64,000 bases of DNA, taken from the NCBI RefSeq assembly GCF_010731575.1, contig NZ_AP022617.1:5766001-5830000 (forward strand), given 5' to 3'. This DNA is from Mycolicibacterium monacense (GTDB lineage: Bacteria; Actinomycetota; Actinomycetes; Mycobacteriales; Mycobacteriaceae). Position 1 is the stretch's first letter; every line of letters starts with the position of its first letter. The position numbers and the translations under genes are program-made. The notes below the pieces were generated by a model. That model had not been told where the DNA came from. It saw only the letters and a list, made by a program, of their open reading frames with translations, and made no database searches. Below are positions 27,232-36,470 of this stretch, one piece after another.

Positions 27232-28428
27232 ATCCGCGTTCTCGTTCTGGGCGGTGACGGATTCTGCGGCTGGCCCACCGCGCTGCACCTCTCGGAGTCC
27301 GGGCATGAGGTCGTCATCGTCGACAACGAGGTGCGTCGGCGCATGGACACCGAACTCGGGGTGCAGTCCCTGACCCCGATCGCCTCGCTCGCTGAGCGGC
27401 TCACCGGCTGGCGTGAGGTGTCCGGCAGACGGATCGAGTCCGTAAACCTCGACATCGCCGAGGATTACGGCGAGCTGCTCGACCTTCTGCGCAGTGCGCG
27501 CCCCGACGCCGTCGTCCATTTCGCCGAACAACGTGCCGCGCCGTATTCGATGAAGGACGCCGCCCACAAGCGCTACACCGTCGCCAACAATGTGAACGCG
27601 ACGCACAACGTGCTGGCCGCACTGGTGGAGTCCCGCCTCGACTGCCATCTCGTGCACCTCGGGACGATGGGCGTCTACGGCTACGAGACCTCGGCGGTGA
27701 ATCTCCCCGAGGGCTACCTCACGATCAGCTACCCCGACCGCCACGGAGCCGTCGTGACCCGTGAGGCGCTCTATCCGACCAAACCCGGCAGCATCTACCA
27801 CCTCACCAAGTCGCTGGACCAACTGTTGTTCCAGTTCTACGCACAGAACGACCGGTTGCGGATCACCGATCTGCACCAGGGCATCGCGTGGGGCACCCAG
27901 ACCGAGGAGACTCGTCGCGATCCGCGGTTGATCAACCGGTTCGACTACGACGGTGACTTCGGTACGGTGCTCAACCGGTTCCTCTTGCAGGCCGCGATCG
28001 GTTATCCGTTGACCGTGCACGGAACCGGCGGACAGACCCGGGCCTTCATCAACATCCAGGACACGGTTCGTTGCGTGCGATACGCCGTGGAATCCGGAAC
28101 GCAGGTGGGGTCCCGGGTGCGAATCATGAACCAGGTCGCCGAGACACTGCGGGTGCGAGACCTCGCGCACCTTCTCGAGCGGCTCGTCGGTGCACAGGTC
28201 GCCTATCTGCCCAATCCCCGGGCCGAGGCCGACGAGAACGAGCTCGCCGTGTGCACCGACAATCTGCGACAGCTGGGATTGGACCCGATTCTGCTGGAGG
28301 CCGGGCTCCTGGCCGAATCTCTCGAGATCGCAGCGGCATACGCCGATCGGTGTGACCTCGGCAAGATCCCGTGCGTGTCCTATTGGAACGACGAGCGCCG
28401 GTGCGCAGCCGAGAAGGTCGACCGGTGA
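27232..28428 (+). CDS. UDP-sulfoquinovose synthase (SQD1/SqdB)-like SDR, apparent ATC start
   Basis: An extended-SDR enzyme of about 398 residues. It reads like plant SQD1: GGDGFCGWPTALHLS (NAD motif), SLTPIASLAERL, HFAEQRAAPYSM, LGTMGVYGYE (catalytic Thr), SIYHLTK (Tyr-x-x-x-Lys), NRFDYDGDFGTVLNRF, TVHGTGGQTRAFINIQDTVRC and PNPRAEADENE. SQD1 converts UDP-glucose and sulfite to UDP-sulfoquinovose. No ATG, GTG or TTG lies between an in-frame TAG at 27220 and the Rossmann motif; ATC at 27232 follows AGGGAGGGG and is the likely start. The next NTG codons (27319, 27331) would delete the cofactor site. It overlaps the BcsB-like gene (GTGA). Confidence 0.85.
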   Translation: MRVLVLGGDGFCGWPTALHLSESGHEVVIVDNEVRRRMDTELGVQSLTPIASLAERLTGWREVSGRRIESVNLDIAEDYGELLDLLRSARPDAVVHFAEQRAAPYSMKDAAHKRYTVANNVNATHNVLAALVESRLDCHLVHLGTMGVYGYETSAVNLPEGYLTISYPDRHGAVVTREALYPTKPGSIYHLTKSLDQLLFQFYAQNDRLRITDLHQGIAWGTQTEETRRDPRLINRFDYDGDFGTVLNRFLLQAAIGYPLTVHGTGGQTRAFINIQDTVRCVRYAVESGTQVGSRVRIMNQVAETLRVRDLAHLLERLVGAQVAYLPNPRAEADENELAVCTDNLRQLGLDPILLEAGLLAESLEIAAAYADRCDLGKIPCVSYWNDERRCAAEKVDR

Positions 28429-30323
28429 CCGAGCCGGGGGAGACGCCGCACCTCCCGGCGACCAATCCGGTGGCGACGACCGCTCCACCGCCTCACCACC
28501 GCCGGCGCGCGCGACGCTGGGCGCCGCGCGGCGCGCTGGCGTTCCTCGCGCTGTCGGTGGTCCTGGTGGTGGTGTTCGTGGTGGCCCGCCCGGACTGGTT
28601 CGACGGTGAGAACGGCGAATCCGTACCCCCAGGACTGCTTTTCGCCACAACGCTGGCAGACCTCGGCCACCGCGACGGCATTCGGCTCAGCGACGACAAC
28701 ACCACGTCGGCCACCGTCACCACCGCCGTGCCCGTCGACTCGCGCCTCGAGGACGCGCGGTTGGTGCTCGGTGGGCGCACGCAGGCGCCGACGTCGGGCG
28801 TGACATTCCTGCGGGTGCTCGTTGACGGCGAAGCGGTCTACGTCACCGAACTGCGATCCGGCGACAACGATCTCACGGCCGATATCCCGCTGCCCGCCAC
28901 GGTGACCGACGACGGCAGCGTCACCGTGCAGATCAGGTTGACCGGCAGCCTCGACCAGCGATGGTGCAATCCCGACCACGAAATCGGCGCCCTGGTACTG
29001 CTGGATCCCGAGGCCACCCGGATCCGTGGACGCCTCGACCAGCGCTTGCGGACCGTTCGGGACGTTGCCCGTGGTCTCGATCACGTTGTGACACTGGTGC
29101 TTTCCGCGACGCGGAATGATCGTGAGTGGTACGAGACCGCCGCAGACCTCGGTGTCGCGTTGAGGCACACCGGTCGCCAGGTGCGCTACGTCGACGGCGT
29201 CTCCGAGAATCCCGGCGAGGGAACCCGAATCCTGCTCGGACCGCCGGAGTCGCTCGCGGAGGCCGGCTGGACACCCGTCGACGATCAGGCGGGCGCGGTG
29301 CGGGTCGGCTACCTCGACGACACGTCGGTGCTCGCGGTCACCGAGGCCGGCGGACCGCCCGCCGAGGCGCTGGACAGCCTTCTCACCACCGACGTCGTCA
29401 CCACGGCCGACTCCGCGGCCAACGAGCCGCGACGGGACGAGCGCGAGCCGGTGGGCGGCGATGCCGTCCCCCTCGCAGCGCTCGGGCTGGACACCTCCGC
29501 GCAGCAGCTCACCGACTCACGCAACTGGCGGCTCCGGTACTCGACGGCAGACCTGCCCGGCGGCCGCGTGCCCAGCGAGGTCCGGTTGGACTTGCAGGTG
29601 CCCGTCGTGGCCGCCGACGCTCCGTGGCTGGTCCAGGTGCGGCTAAACGGACAACTCCTCGACAGTGTGCGGCTGCCCGCCGACCTCGATGCCCACAGCG
29701 TGACCGCACGCATCCCCGAGGGGATCGAGGCGCTGCGCAACGAGTTGATCGTGACCGTGCTGCGCGAGCGCGTCACCGGCGGCTGTGCGGTGCGGCCCAC
29801 GGTCTACCAGGCTCAACTCCTGCCCACCTCGACGCTGCTGCTCGGCGGCCGTGGGGTGGGCCTGGCCGCGGTCCCGTCCGATTTGGCTCCCGGCTTCGAG
29901 ATCCACCTGCCCGCAGGCAGTATGGACGATCCGGAGGTCTCTCTGGCCGCGCTGGTGCCCACATTGGCGGAGTTCACCGGCGTGGGTGATCGAGCGCCGT
30001 TCGTATGGGACGGCGCACCCGGAGTGCGGCCGTTCCTGTTGTTCGGCGATGCGCCCGCCGGCGTGGACGTGCCGGTGCGCGTCGTCGGCGGCCGGCTCGT
30101 CGGCGCGGGGTTCGATCTGCAGGCCTTCCGGGACGGGCTCGTGGTGCAGCGTGCGGCGGCCGGGCCGACGCCGGGGGTGGTGGTGACACCGGTGGGCCGG
30201 CCCCCGGACGTGCTGCCCGGCTACGGGCGCGAGTCCGCCAGGCTGGTGACCGGTGACGGTGTCGGGGTGGCGGTCGATGACGCCGGGCGCCTCGACGGCC
30301 CTCTGCCGGTGCGAGATCCGTGA
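28425..30323 (+). CDS. BcsB-like membrane-anchored glycan-synthase subunit
   Basis: A 632-residue protein. A cytoplasmic Pro/Arg-rich N-terminus is followed by one membrane anchor (about residues 38-58) and a large extracytoplasmic part. That part contains two similar halves, each with a beta-sandwich-like stretch ending in a conserved Cys: LDQRWCNPDHEIGALVLLDP, and VTGGCAVRP followed by LLPTSTLLL. This duplicated Cys-plus-domain layout is what I know from BcsB, the periplasmic partner of cellulose synthase. Unlike BcsB I see no C-terminal membrane helix. It lies between the SQD1-like and GT2 genes, overlapping both by 4 bp, so it probably receives or guides the polymer made by the GT2. Confidence 0.72.
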   Translation: MTEPGETPHLPATNPVATTAPPPHHRRRARRWAPRGALAFLALSVVLVVVFVVARPDWFDGENGESVPPGLLFATTLADLGHRDGIRLSDDNTTSATVTTAVPVDSRLEDARLVLGGRTQAPTSGVTFLRVLVDGEAVYVTELRSGDNDLTADIPLPATVTDDGSVTVQIRLTGSLDQRWCNPDHEIGALVLLDPEATRIRGRLDQRLRTVRDVARGLDHVVTLVLSATRNDREWYETAADLGVALRHTGRQVRYVDGVSENPGEGTRILLGPPESLAEAGWTPVDDQAGAVRVGYLDDTSVLAVTEAGGPPAEALDSLLTTDVVTTADSAANEPRRDEREPVGGDAVPLAALGLDTSAQQLTDSRNWRLRYSTADLPGGRVPSEVRLDLQVPVVAADAPWLVQVRLNGQLLDSVRLPADLDAHSVTARIPEGIEALRNELIVTVLRERVTGGCAVRPTVYQAQLLPTSTLLLGGRGVGLAAVPSDLAPGFEIHLPAGSMDDPEVSLAALVPTLAEFTGVGDRAPFVWDGAPGVRPFLLFGDAPAGVDVPVRVVGGRLVGAGFDLQAFRDGLVVQRAAAGPTPGVVVTPVGRPPDVLPGYGRESARLVTGDGVGVAVDDAGRLDGPLPVRDP

Positions 30324-32275
30324 ACGAACCGGTAGCGCGGCAGCACCGGGACTCCCAGACGCCACCGGCACCGCCGCCGCAGATACCGCAGAAGCCCAAA
30401 GCTGTTGTCAGGCACTATCGCTCGATCGACAGCGCTCCGCCGGCGTATGCGGTCAAACGTCCGCCCAGCGCTGTCAACGGTGCGCTGCTCATCTTTGTCG
30501 CGTTGAGCAGTCTGACGCTGCTGCTCGGAACCGTACAGGCCAGGGCGTGGGGAGACCACGCCCGCGACCTGGTCTTCGCCACGGCCGACGGGCAGGCGGC
30601 CGCGATACCGGTGCGAGCGTTCCTGCTGGTGATGGTCACCTCGGTGGCGTGGTCGCTGGACACGAACTTCTGGCGCCGGTTGGCTGTGCACCTCGAGCTG
30701 ACCGGCGTGCTGATCCTGGTCTGCGCGGTGGTGGATTTCTCGGCTTACCTCGGCTACCACGTCGGACTCTTCTATCCGCAGATCGTCGGCCAGCAGTTGG
30801 CGTCAAGCCTGGCGGCAATGGTGCTGTTGCCGTTCACCGTGATGCGGCACGCCCGGCTGCCGAGGCCGGCGCGCCTGCGGCCGGCGGGGCGGATGCGTTG
30901 GCATGCCTGGGTGCGGCTGGCGGTTCCGCTGGCGGTGGCGTTCGTGGCAGCCGCCTGGATCGAGGACCGCATGCCGGTCCCGGTGGCCTGGATGCGGGAG
31001 TGGGCGCTGATGGGTGGCGTGGGTCCGGGGATCTTCCTGGTCCAGCAGCTGTTCGGCATCCTCGCCGCGGGGATCGGGCTGGTGATGATCCGCCGGTCGC
31101 GCCGCGCACGTTTCGCGCCGCCCCTCGCGGTGATCATCCCGGCGCACAACGAGGCCCACGACATCACCGCCACGATCGAGGCCGTCGACCGGGCCGCGGC
31201 CCGGTACGCCGAGACGGTCCACATCTATGTCATCGACAATGCCTCCACCGACGACACCGCGGACGTCGCACAGACCGCCATCGCCGCCTGCGCACACTCC
31301 ACCGGGGAGGTGCACGAATGCGCGGTCCCCGGGAAGGCGGTGGCGCTCAACTACGGCCTGTCGGTGATCCGGGAGGAGTTCGTCGTGCGTATCGATGCCG
31401 ACACCGTGATCGGCGAGAACTGCCTCGACGTCACGCTGCGTCATTTCACCGATGCGAAGGTCGCCGCCGTCGGCGGGATGCCGCGGCCGGAACGTATCCG
31501 AACCTTCTTCGACCGGGTGCGATTGGTCGAGGTGCTCGTCAAACACGGCTTCTTCCAGGTCGCGATGATGGGCTACGACGGGATCATCGGCGAGCCCGGC
31601 ATGTTCGTGGTCTACCGGCGCCGCGTCGTCGAAGAGGTCGGCGGCATCGTGCAGGGCATGAACGGTGAGGACACCGACATCTGCATGAGGATGAGCAGTC
31701 AGGGCTACCTGAGCCTGGTCGACCCCACCGCGGTCTACTTCAGCGAGACCCCGCAGAGCTGGGCGCATCTGCGCGAACAACGCACCCGCTGGTTTCGCAG
31801 CATCTACCACATCGCCGCCCACAACCGGCACGCGATCCTGAGCCGGAGTTCGATGGCCGGGGCGGTGATGCTGCCGTTCCAGCTCGCCAACGCGGCGCGC
31901 CGAGCGATGATGCTGCCCCTGCTGTTGTTCGGCCTCCTGATCTTCGGACTGTTCCGCGAGTCGTTCCCCGGTCTGCACCCCGAGCGGCTCCTCGCGGTGT
32001 TCCTCGGGCTGCCGCTGCTGGTGGCACTCGGCGTATGCCTCGTGCGTCAGCCCCGAGCGGTCCTCTACCTCCCCGAGTACCTCGTATTCCGGATAGTGCG
32101 CAGCTATTTCACCCTCGCCGCGGTGCTGAGCCTGGTGTTTCCGCCGCTGCATCCCCGGCAGGCGCTGCGGGAGCGACGGCGAACGCGTAGGCGACCCCGT
32201 CACCGACGCAACCGTGCCACCCCCGCCGATCGCAGTTCCAGCGCCGCAAGCCCGGATATCGCGGCGACGTCCTGA
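30320..32275 (+). CDS. membrane GT2 polysaccharide synthase (cellulose-synthase-like)
   Basis: A 651-residue glycosyltransferase. About six hydrophobic segments lie in residues 50-255. A cytosolic GT-A domain follows (about residues 265-490): PAHNEAHDITATIEAVD, VIDNASTDD, the DxD motif RIDADTV, GMNGEDTDICMR as the acceptor-side Asp, and the processive-enzyme motif QRTRW. Three more membrane segments and a basic tail complete it. The full D, DxD, ED, QxxRW set is that of processive synthases such as cellulose or hyaluronan synthase. There is no PilZ domain, so c-di-GMP control as in BcsA is not expected. It starts ATGA-coupled to the BcsB-like gene. Its 3' end overlaps a convergent gene by 76 bp. 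Confidence 0.88.
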   Translation: MNEPVARQHRDSQTPPAPPPQIPQKPKAVVRHYRSIDSAPPAYAVKRPPSAVNGALLIFVALSSLTLLLGTVQARAWGDHARDLVFATADGQAAAIPVRAFLLVMVTSVAWSLDTNFWRRLAVHLELTGVLILVCAVVDFSAYLGYHVGLFYPQIVGQQLASSLAAMVLLPFTVMRHARLPRPARLRPAGRMRWHAWVRLAVPLAVAFVAAAWIEDRMPVPVAWMREWALMGGVGPGIFLVQQLFGILAAGIGLVMIRRSRRARFAPPLAVIIPAHNEAHDITATIEAVDRAAARYAETVHIYVIDNASTDDTADVAQTAIAACAHSTGEVHECAVPGKAVALNYGLSVIREEFVVRIDADTVIGENCLDVTLRHFTDAKVAAVGGMPRPERIRTFFDRVRLVEVLVKHGFFQVAMMGYDGIIGEPGMFVVYRRRVVEEVGGIVQGMNGEDTDICMRMSSQGYLSLVDPTAVYFSETPQSWAHLREQRTRWFRSIYHIAAHNRHAILSRSSMAGAVMLPFQLANAARRAMMLPLLLFGLLIFGLFRESFPGLHPERLLAVFLGLPLLVALGVCLVRQPRAVLYLPEYLVFRIVRSYFTLAAVLSLVFPPLHPRQALRERRRTRRRPRHRRNRATPADRSSSAASPDIAATS

Positions 32276-32820
32276 TTGCGCCATGCCCCGACCGGGTCGG
32301 CGTCGACGCTGACCAGCTTGGCCAGCGGCCGGTTGGCCAGCGCCCGCAGCGCGAGCAACTGCTGACCCGCCGGCGTGGCGGCCAGCGTGATGGCGGTCCA
32401 CTTGCGCCGCACGAACCGCACCCGCAGGAACACCCACGGCATCGCGACCGCCAGGATCGGCGGCGACGCGACCGCGAGCGCCAGCACCCACGCCAGCCAC
32501 GAGGCGGTGGTGTCGAGGCTGTGGCCGGCGTTGGCGATGTCGAGGGCGGCCTCGCCGGCCGCATTGAGCGGACCGCGCAGGGCGTTGCCGAGCAGCGGTA
32601 CGTCCTTGGTCTGGTCGCCCGCCGACTCGAGGTTGTCAGCGATGCCGTTCGCCCCGGTCTCGACCTGCCGGCCGACCTGCGCGATGGTCGCCACCGCCGA
32701 GTGCACGGCCATTCCGACGAACAGCCAGATCAACACCCACACCGCGATGACGATGTCGCTGATCAGCTGGCCGAGCAGGCGGCCGGGGGTGGTGGCGTAG
32801 GGCACAAACCGCGAAGTCAT
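32200..32820 (-). CDS. conserved membrane protein
   Basis: A 206-residue protein with two to three membrane helices: residues about 20-45 (ISDIVIAVWVLIWLFVGMAVHS) and about 110-135 (WLAWVLALAVASPPILAVAMPWVF), separated by an amphipathic Gly/Asn/Asp-rich segment. It corresponds to Rv0779c. The N-terminal ATG at 32820 is divergent from purC with 31 bp between. The C-terminal 25 codons overlap the end of the GT2 synthase gene on the other strand. Function unknown. Confidence 0.85.
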   Translation of the reverse strand: MTSRFVPYATTPGRLLGQLISDIVIAVWVLIWLFVGMAVHSAVATIAQVGRQVETGANGIADNLESAGDQTKDVPLLGNALRGPLNAAGEAALDIANAGHSLDTTASWLAWVLALAVASPPILAVAMPWVFLRVRFVRRKWTAITLAATPAGQQLLALRALANRPLAKLVSVDADPVGAWRNQDVAAISGLAALELRSAGVARLRR

Positions 32821-32839
32821 GTGTGTAGATGCTGCCCGA

Positions 32840-32845
32840 TAGGCT
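32840..32845 (+). promoter_or_regulatory. -10 hexamer of predicted leaderless purC mRNA
   Basis: TAGGCT, then 6 nt, then the ATG at 32852. Confidence 0.55.
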
Positions 32846-32851
32846 GGCCCG

Positions 32852-33745
32852 ATGCGCCCCGCTCTGTCCGACTACCGCCATCTGGCCAGCGGCAAGGTTC
32901 GCGAGTTGTACCGCATCGACGACGAGCACCTGCTGTTCGTCGCCACCGACCGCATCTCGGCGTACGACCACATCCTGTCCTCGGAGATCCCGGACAAGGG
33001 CCGCATCCTCACCGCGATGAGCGTGTTCTTCTTCGACCTCATCGACGCCCCCAACCACCTCGCGGGCCCACCCGACGACCCGCGCATCCCCGAGGAGGTG
33101 CTCGGCCGCGCGCTCGTGGTGCGCCAACTGGAGATGCTGCCCGTCGAATGTGTGGCCCGCGGCTACCTCACCGGGTCGGGGCTGATCGACTACCGCAAGA
33201 CCGGCACGCTGTGCGGACTGACGCTGCCGCCCGGGCTCACCGAGGCGAGCAAGTTCGCCGAACCGCTCTACACGCCGGCGTCCAAGGCCGAACTCGGTCT
33301 GCACGACGAGAACATCGACTTCGCCGCCACCGTCGACCTGGTCGGGGAGAAGCGCGCCGCCCAGCTGCGTGAGCGCACGCTGCAGATCTACACCCAGGGC
33401 GCCGACCACGCGCTGACGAAGGGAATCATCATCGCCGACACCAAATTCGAGTTCGGGGTCGATCCGTCGGGCGAACTGGTACTCGCCGACGAGGTGTTCA
33501 CCCCCGACTCGTCGCGGTACTGGTACGCGGACGCCTACCGCGAGGGGCAGGTGCAACCCAGCTACGACAAACAGTTCGTCCGCAACTGGCTCACCGGCCC
33601 GGAGTCCGGCTGGGACCGCGCCGCCGATCAACCCCCGCCGCCGCTTCCCGCCGAGATCGTCGACGCCACCCGTTCGCGTTACATCGAAGCCTACGAACGC
33701 ATTTCGGGTCTGAGCTTCGCCGAGTGGATCGGCGCGAGCGCATGA
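32852..33745 (+). CDS. purC: SAICAR synthetase
   Basis: The 297-residue enzyme joins CAIR and aspartate using ATP (phosphoribosylaminoimidazole-succinocarboxamide synthase). Visible motifs are [11 protein letters not shown] (nucleotide loop), [24 protein letters not shown] and [10 protein letters not shown]. Length and motifs are normal. Its stop overlaps the ATG of the oligopeptidase gene. Confidence 0.97.
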   Translation: MRPALSDYRHLASGKVRELYRIDDEHLLFVATDRISAYDHILSSEIPDKGRILTAMSVFFFDLIDAPNHLAGPPDDPRIPEEVLGRALVVRQLEMLPVECVARGYLTGSGLIDYRKTGTLCGLTLPPGLTEASKFAEPLYTPASKAELGLHDENIDFAATVDLVGEKRAAQLRERTLQIYTQGADHALTKGIIIADTKFEFGVDPSGELVLADEVFTPDSSRYWYADAYREGQVQPSYDKQFVRNWLTGPESGWDRAADQPPPPLPAEIVDATRSRYIEAYERISGLSFAEWIGASA

Positions 33746-35862
33746 CCGTCCCGCCGCCGCAGGCCAAACGGGTTGAACAGCGGCGCGAACACCACGGCGA
33801 CGTGTTCATCGACCCCTACGAGTGGCTGCGCGACAAATCCGATCCCGAGGTGCTTGCCCACCTGGAGGCCGAGAACGCCTACACCGAGGCGCAGACCGCG
33901 CATCTCGCGCCGTTGCGGCAGAAGATCTTCGACGAGATCAAGGCCCGCACCAAGGAGACCGACCTCTCGGTGCCCACCCGGCGCGGCAACTGGTGGTACT
34001 ACGGGCGCAGCTTCGAGGGTAAGCAGTACGGCGTCCACTGCCGTTGCCCTGTCGCAGATCCCGAGGACTGGACACCTCCGGTGCTCGACGAGAACACCAC
34101 CATCGACGGTGAACAGGTCCTGCTCGACGAGAACGTCGAAGCCGAGGGCCACGAGTTCTTCGCGCTCGGGGCGGCCACCGTCAGCATCGACGGCAACGTC
34201 CTGGCCTACTCCGTCGACACAGTGGGCGACGAGCGGTACACACTGCGGTTCAAAGACCTCCGCACCGGCGAGCAGTACGACGACACGATCGTCGGGATCG
34301 GTGCCGGCGCCACCTGGGCCGCCGACAACCGCACCATCTACTACAGCACCGTCGACGACGCCTGGCGGCCCGACACCGTGTGGCGCCACCGGTTGGGGGC
34401 GGGGTTGCCGGCCGAACGGGTGTACCACGAACCCGACGAACGGTACTGGCTGGGCGTCGGCCGCACCCGCAGCGACAAGTACCTGATCATCGCCGCGGGC
34501 AGCGCCGTCACCTCGGAGGTGCGCTACGCCGACGCGAGTGATCCGGAGGCGGAGTTCGCCGTGGTGTGGCCGCGCCGCGACGGGGTCGAGTACTCCGTCG
34601 AACACGCGGTGGTCGGCGGGGAGGACCGGTTCCTCATCATGCACAACGACGGTGCGGAGAACTTCGCACTCGTCGACGCGCCGGTGGCCGATCCGGGCGC
34701 GGCCCGCACGCTCATCGAACACCGCGAGGACGTGCGACTCGACGCGGTCGACGCGTTCGCCGAACACCTCGTGCTGAGTTACCGCGAAGAGGCACTGCCC
34801 AAGATCCAACTGTGGCCCCTGGGCGCCGACGGATCATACGGTCGCGCCGAGGACATCACCTTCGACACCGAACTGACCTCGGCGGGGCTGGGCGGCAACC
34901 CGAACTGGGACGCGCCGAAAATGCGCATCGCGGCAACGTCTTTCGTCACCCCGGTGCGGATCTACGACCTCGACCTCGCAACAGGGGAGCGCACGCTGCT
35001 GCGCGAGCAGTCGGTGCTCGGCGGCTACCGGCCCGAGGACTACGTCGAGCGCAGGGACTGGGCGATCGCCCCGGACGGCGCGCGGGTGCCCATCTCGATC
35101 GTCCACCGTGCCGGCCTTCAGTTTCCGGCACCGACCCTGCTCTACGGCTACGGCGCCTACGAGTCGTGTGAGGACCCACGGTTCTCGATCGCCCGGCTCT
35201 CCCTGCTGGACCGCGGCATGGTGTTCGCCGTCGCCCACGTCCGCGGCGGCGGGGAACTCGGCCGGCCGTGGTACGAACAGGGCAAGATGCTGGAGAAGGG
35301 CAACACCTTCACCGACTTCATCGCGGTGGCAAGGCATCTCATCGCCACCGACACCACGCGGCCGCAGAACCTGGTGGCGCTCGGCGGCAGCGCAGGTGGG
35401 TTGTTGATCGGTGCGGTCGCCAACCTGGCGCCCGAACTGTTCGCCGGCTTCCTGGCGCAGGTGCCGTTCGTCGATCCGTTGACCACGATCCTCGACCCGT
35501 CGCTGCCGCTGACGGTCACCGAGTGGGACGAATGGGGCAACCCGCTCGAGCACGAGCACGTCTACCACTACATGAAGTCCTACTCGCCGTACGAGAACGT
35601 CGTCGCCAAGGACTATCCGCCGATTCTGGCGATGACCTCGCTCAACGACACCCGGGTGTACTACGTCGAACCGGCGAAATGGATTGCCGCCCTTCGGCAC
35701 ACGAAGACCGACGGGAACCCGGTGCTGCTCAAGACCGAGATGAGCGCCGGACACGGCGGGATCAGCGGACGCTACGAACGGTGGAAGGAAGCCGCGTTCC
35801 AGTACGCCTGGGTGCTCGCGACCGCCGACCCGGAGACCTACGACAACCGAAGCCCGAACTAG
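33742..35862 (+). CDS. ptrB: oligopeptidase B (prolyl-oligopeptidase family), intact
   Basis: A 706-residue S9A serine peptidase that cleaves peptides after basic residues in the cytosol. A beta-propeller occupies about residues 80-400 and the N-terminal helix plus C-terminal alpha/beta-hydrolase domain form the catalytic half. The nucleophile is in [11 protein letters not shown], the Asp near [11 protein letters not shown] and the His in [18 protein letters not shown] and [16 protein letters not shown] are diagnostic. In M. tuberculosis this gene is split into ptrBa and ptrBb; here it is one continuous frame. ATGA overlap with purC. Confidence 0.95.
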   Translation: MTVPPPQAKRVEQRREHHGDVFIDPYEWLRDKSDPEVLAHLEAENAYTEAQTAHLAPLRQKIFDEIKARTKETDLSVPTRRGNWWYYGRSFEGKQYGVHCRCPVADPEDWTPPVLDENTTIDGEQVLLDENVEAEGHEFFALGAATVSIDGNVLAYSVDTVGDERYTLRFKDLRTGEQYDDTIVGIGAGATWAADNRTIYYSTVDDAWRPDTVWRHRLGAGLPAERVYHEPDERYWLGVGRTRSDKYLIIAAGSAVTSEVRYADASDPEAEFAVVWPRRDGVEYSVEHAVVGGEDRFLIMHNDGAENFALVDAPVADPGAARTLIEHREDVRLDAVDAFAEHLVLSYREEALPKIQLWPLGADGSYGRAEDITFDTELTSAGLGGNPNWDAPKMRIAATSFVTPVRIYDLDLATGERTLLREQSVLGGYRPEDYVERRDWAIAPDGARVPISIVHRAGLQFPAPTLLYGYGAYESCEDPRFSIARLSLLDRGMVFAVAHVRGGGELGRPWYEQGKMLEKGNTFTDFIAVARHLIATDTTRPQNLVALGGSAGGLLIGAVANLAPELFAGFLAQVPFVDPLTTILDPSLPLTVTEWDEWGNPLEHEHVYHYMKSYSPYENVVAKDYPPILAMTSLNDTRVYYVEPAKWIAALRHTKTDGNPVLLKTEMSAGHGGISGRYERWKEAAFQYAWVLATADPETYDNRSPN

Positions 35863-35881
35863 TCACTGTCAAGACCGCGGA

Positions 35882-35887
35882 TAGGAT
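35882..35887 (+). promoter_or_regulatory. -10 hexamer of predicted leaderless mRNA (TetR 35894)
   Basis: TAGGAT, then 6 nt, then the GTG at 35894. Confidence 0.5.
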
Positions 35888-35893
35888 GGTCGG

Positions 35894-36448
35894 GTGGCCA
35901 AGTCGAGCTACCACCACGGCGACCTGAAATCGGCGATCCTGGCGCAGGCCGCCGAACTGGTCGCCGAACGCGGTGCCGACGGCATCTCGCTGCGCGAACT
36001 CGCCCGCGCGGCCGGGGTGTCACACGCGGCGCCGGCACACCACTTCACCGACCGTCGCGGGCTGTTCACGGCTCTGGCCGCACAGGGGTGGCGGATGCTC
36101 GCCGAGGCGCTGGCCGATGCCCGTCCGGACTTCCTCAACGCGGCGAGCGCCTACGTCCGCTTCGCGCTCGACCACCCGGGCCACTACGAGGTGATGTTCG
36201 ACAAGTCGCTGATCGACGAAACCAATTCCGAACTGGCCGAAGCGAAAGCCGCAGCGGGACAGGAACTCAACCGGGGCGTCGCGACGCTGACCGACGCCCG
36301 CTCGCAATCGGACCCCGAAGGCGCGGCGCTCGCGGCCTGGTCGCTGGTGCACGGCTTCATCATGTTGTGGCTCAACGATCTGATCGCCACCGAGGGGGAT
36401 CCGCTCGCCCAGATCGAGCGGGCCGCCCGGATGCTGTTCGCCGGTTAG
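35894..36448 (+). CDS. TetR-family regulator with WHG-type C-terminal domain
   Basis: A 184-residue regulator. The HTH is at about residues 25-55 (ISLRELARAAGVSHAAPAHHFTDRRGLFTALA). The C-terminal domain has the LVHGFIMLWL helix typical of the WHG subgroup (TetR_C_33). The GTG at 35894 is preceded directly by a -10 hexamer, so it is probably leaderless. A glutathione-peroxidase gene with its own promoter follows after 22 bp. Target unknown. Confidence 0.87.
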   Translation: MAKSSYHHGDLKSAILAQAAELVAERGADGISLRELARAAGVSHAAPAHHFTDRRGLFTALAAQGWRMLAEALADARPDFLNAASAYVRFALDHPGHYEVMFDKSLIDETNSELAEAKAAAGQELNRGVATLTDARSQSDPEGAALAAWSLVHGFIMLWLNDLIATEGDPLAQIERAARMLFAG

Positions 36449-36458
36449 CGGCGTGCGG

Positions 36459-36464
36459 TAGCGT
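36459..36464 (+). promoter_or_regulatory. -10 hexamer of predicted leaderless mRNA (peroxidase gene)
   Basis: TAGCGT, then 6 nt, then the ATG at 36471. Confidence 0.5.
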
Positions 36465-36470
36465 CCGGGC

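Noticed and set aside
28371..28425. Upstream ATG extension of the BcsB-like protein
   Set aside because: The added residues overlap the end of the SQD1-like gene and lack homology; the GTGA-coupled start at 28425 fits the operon.
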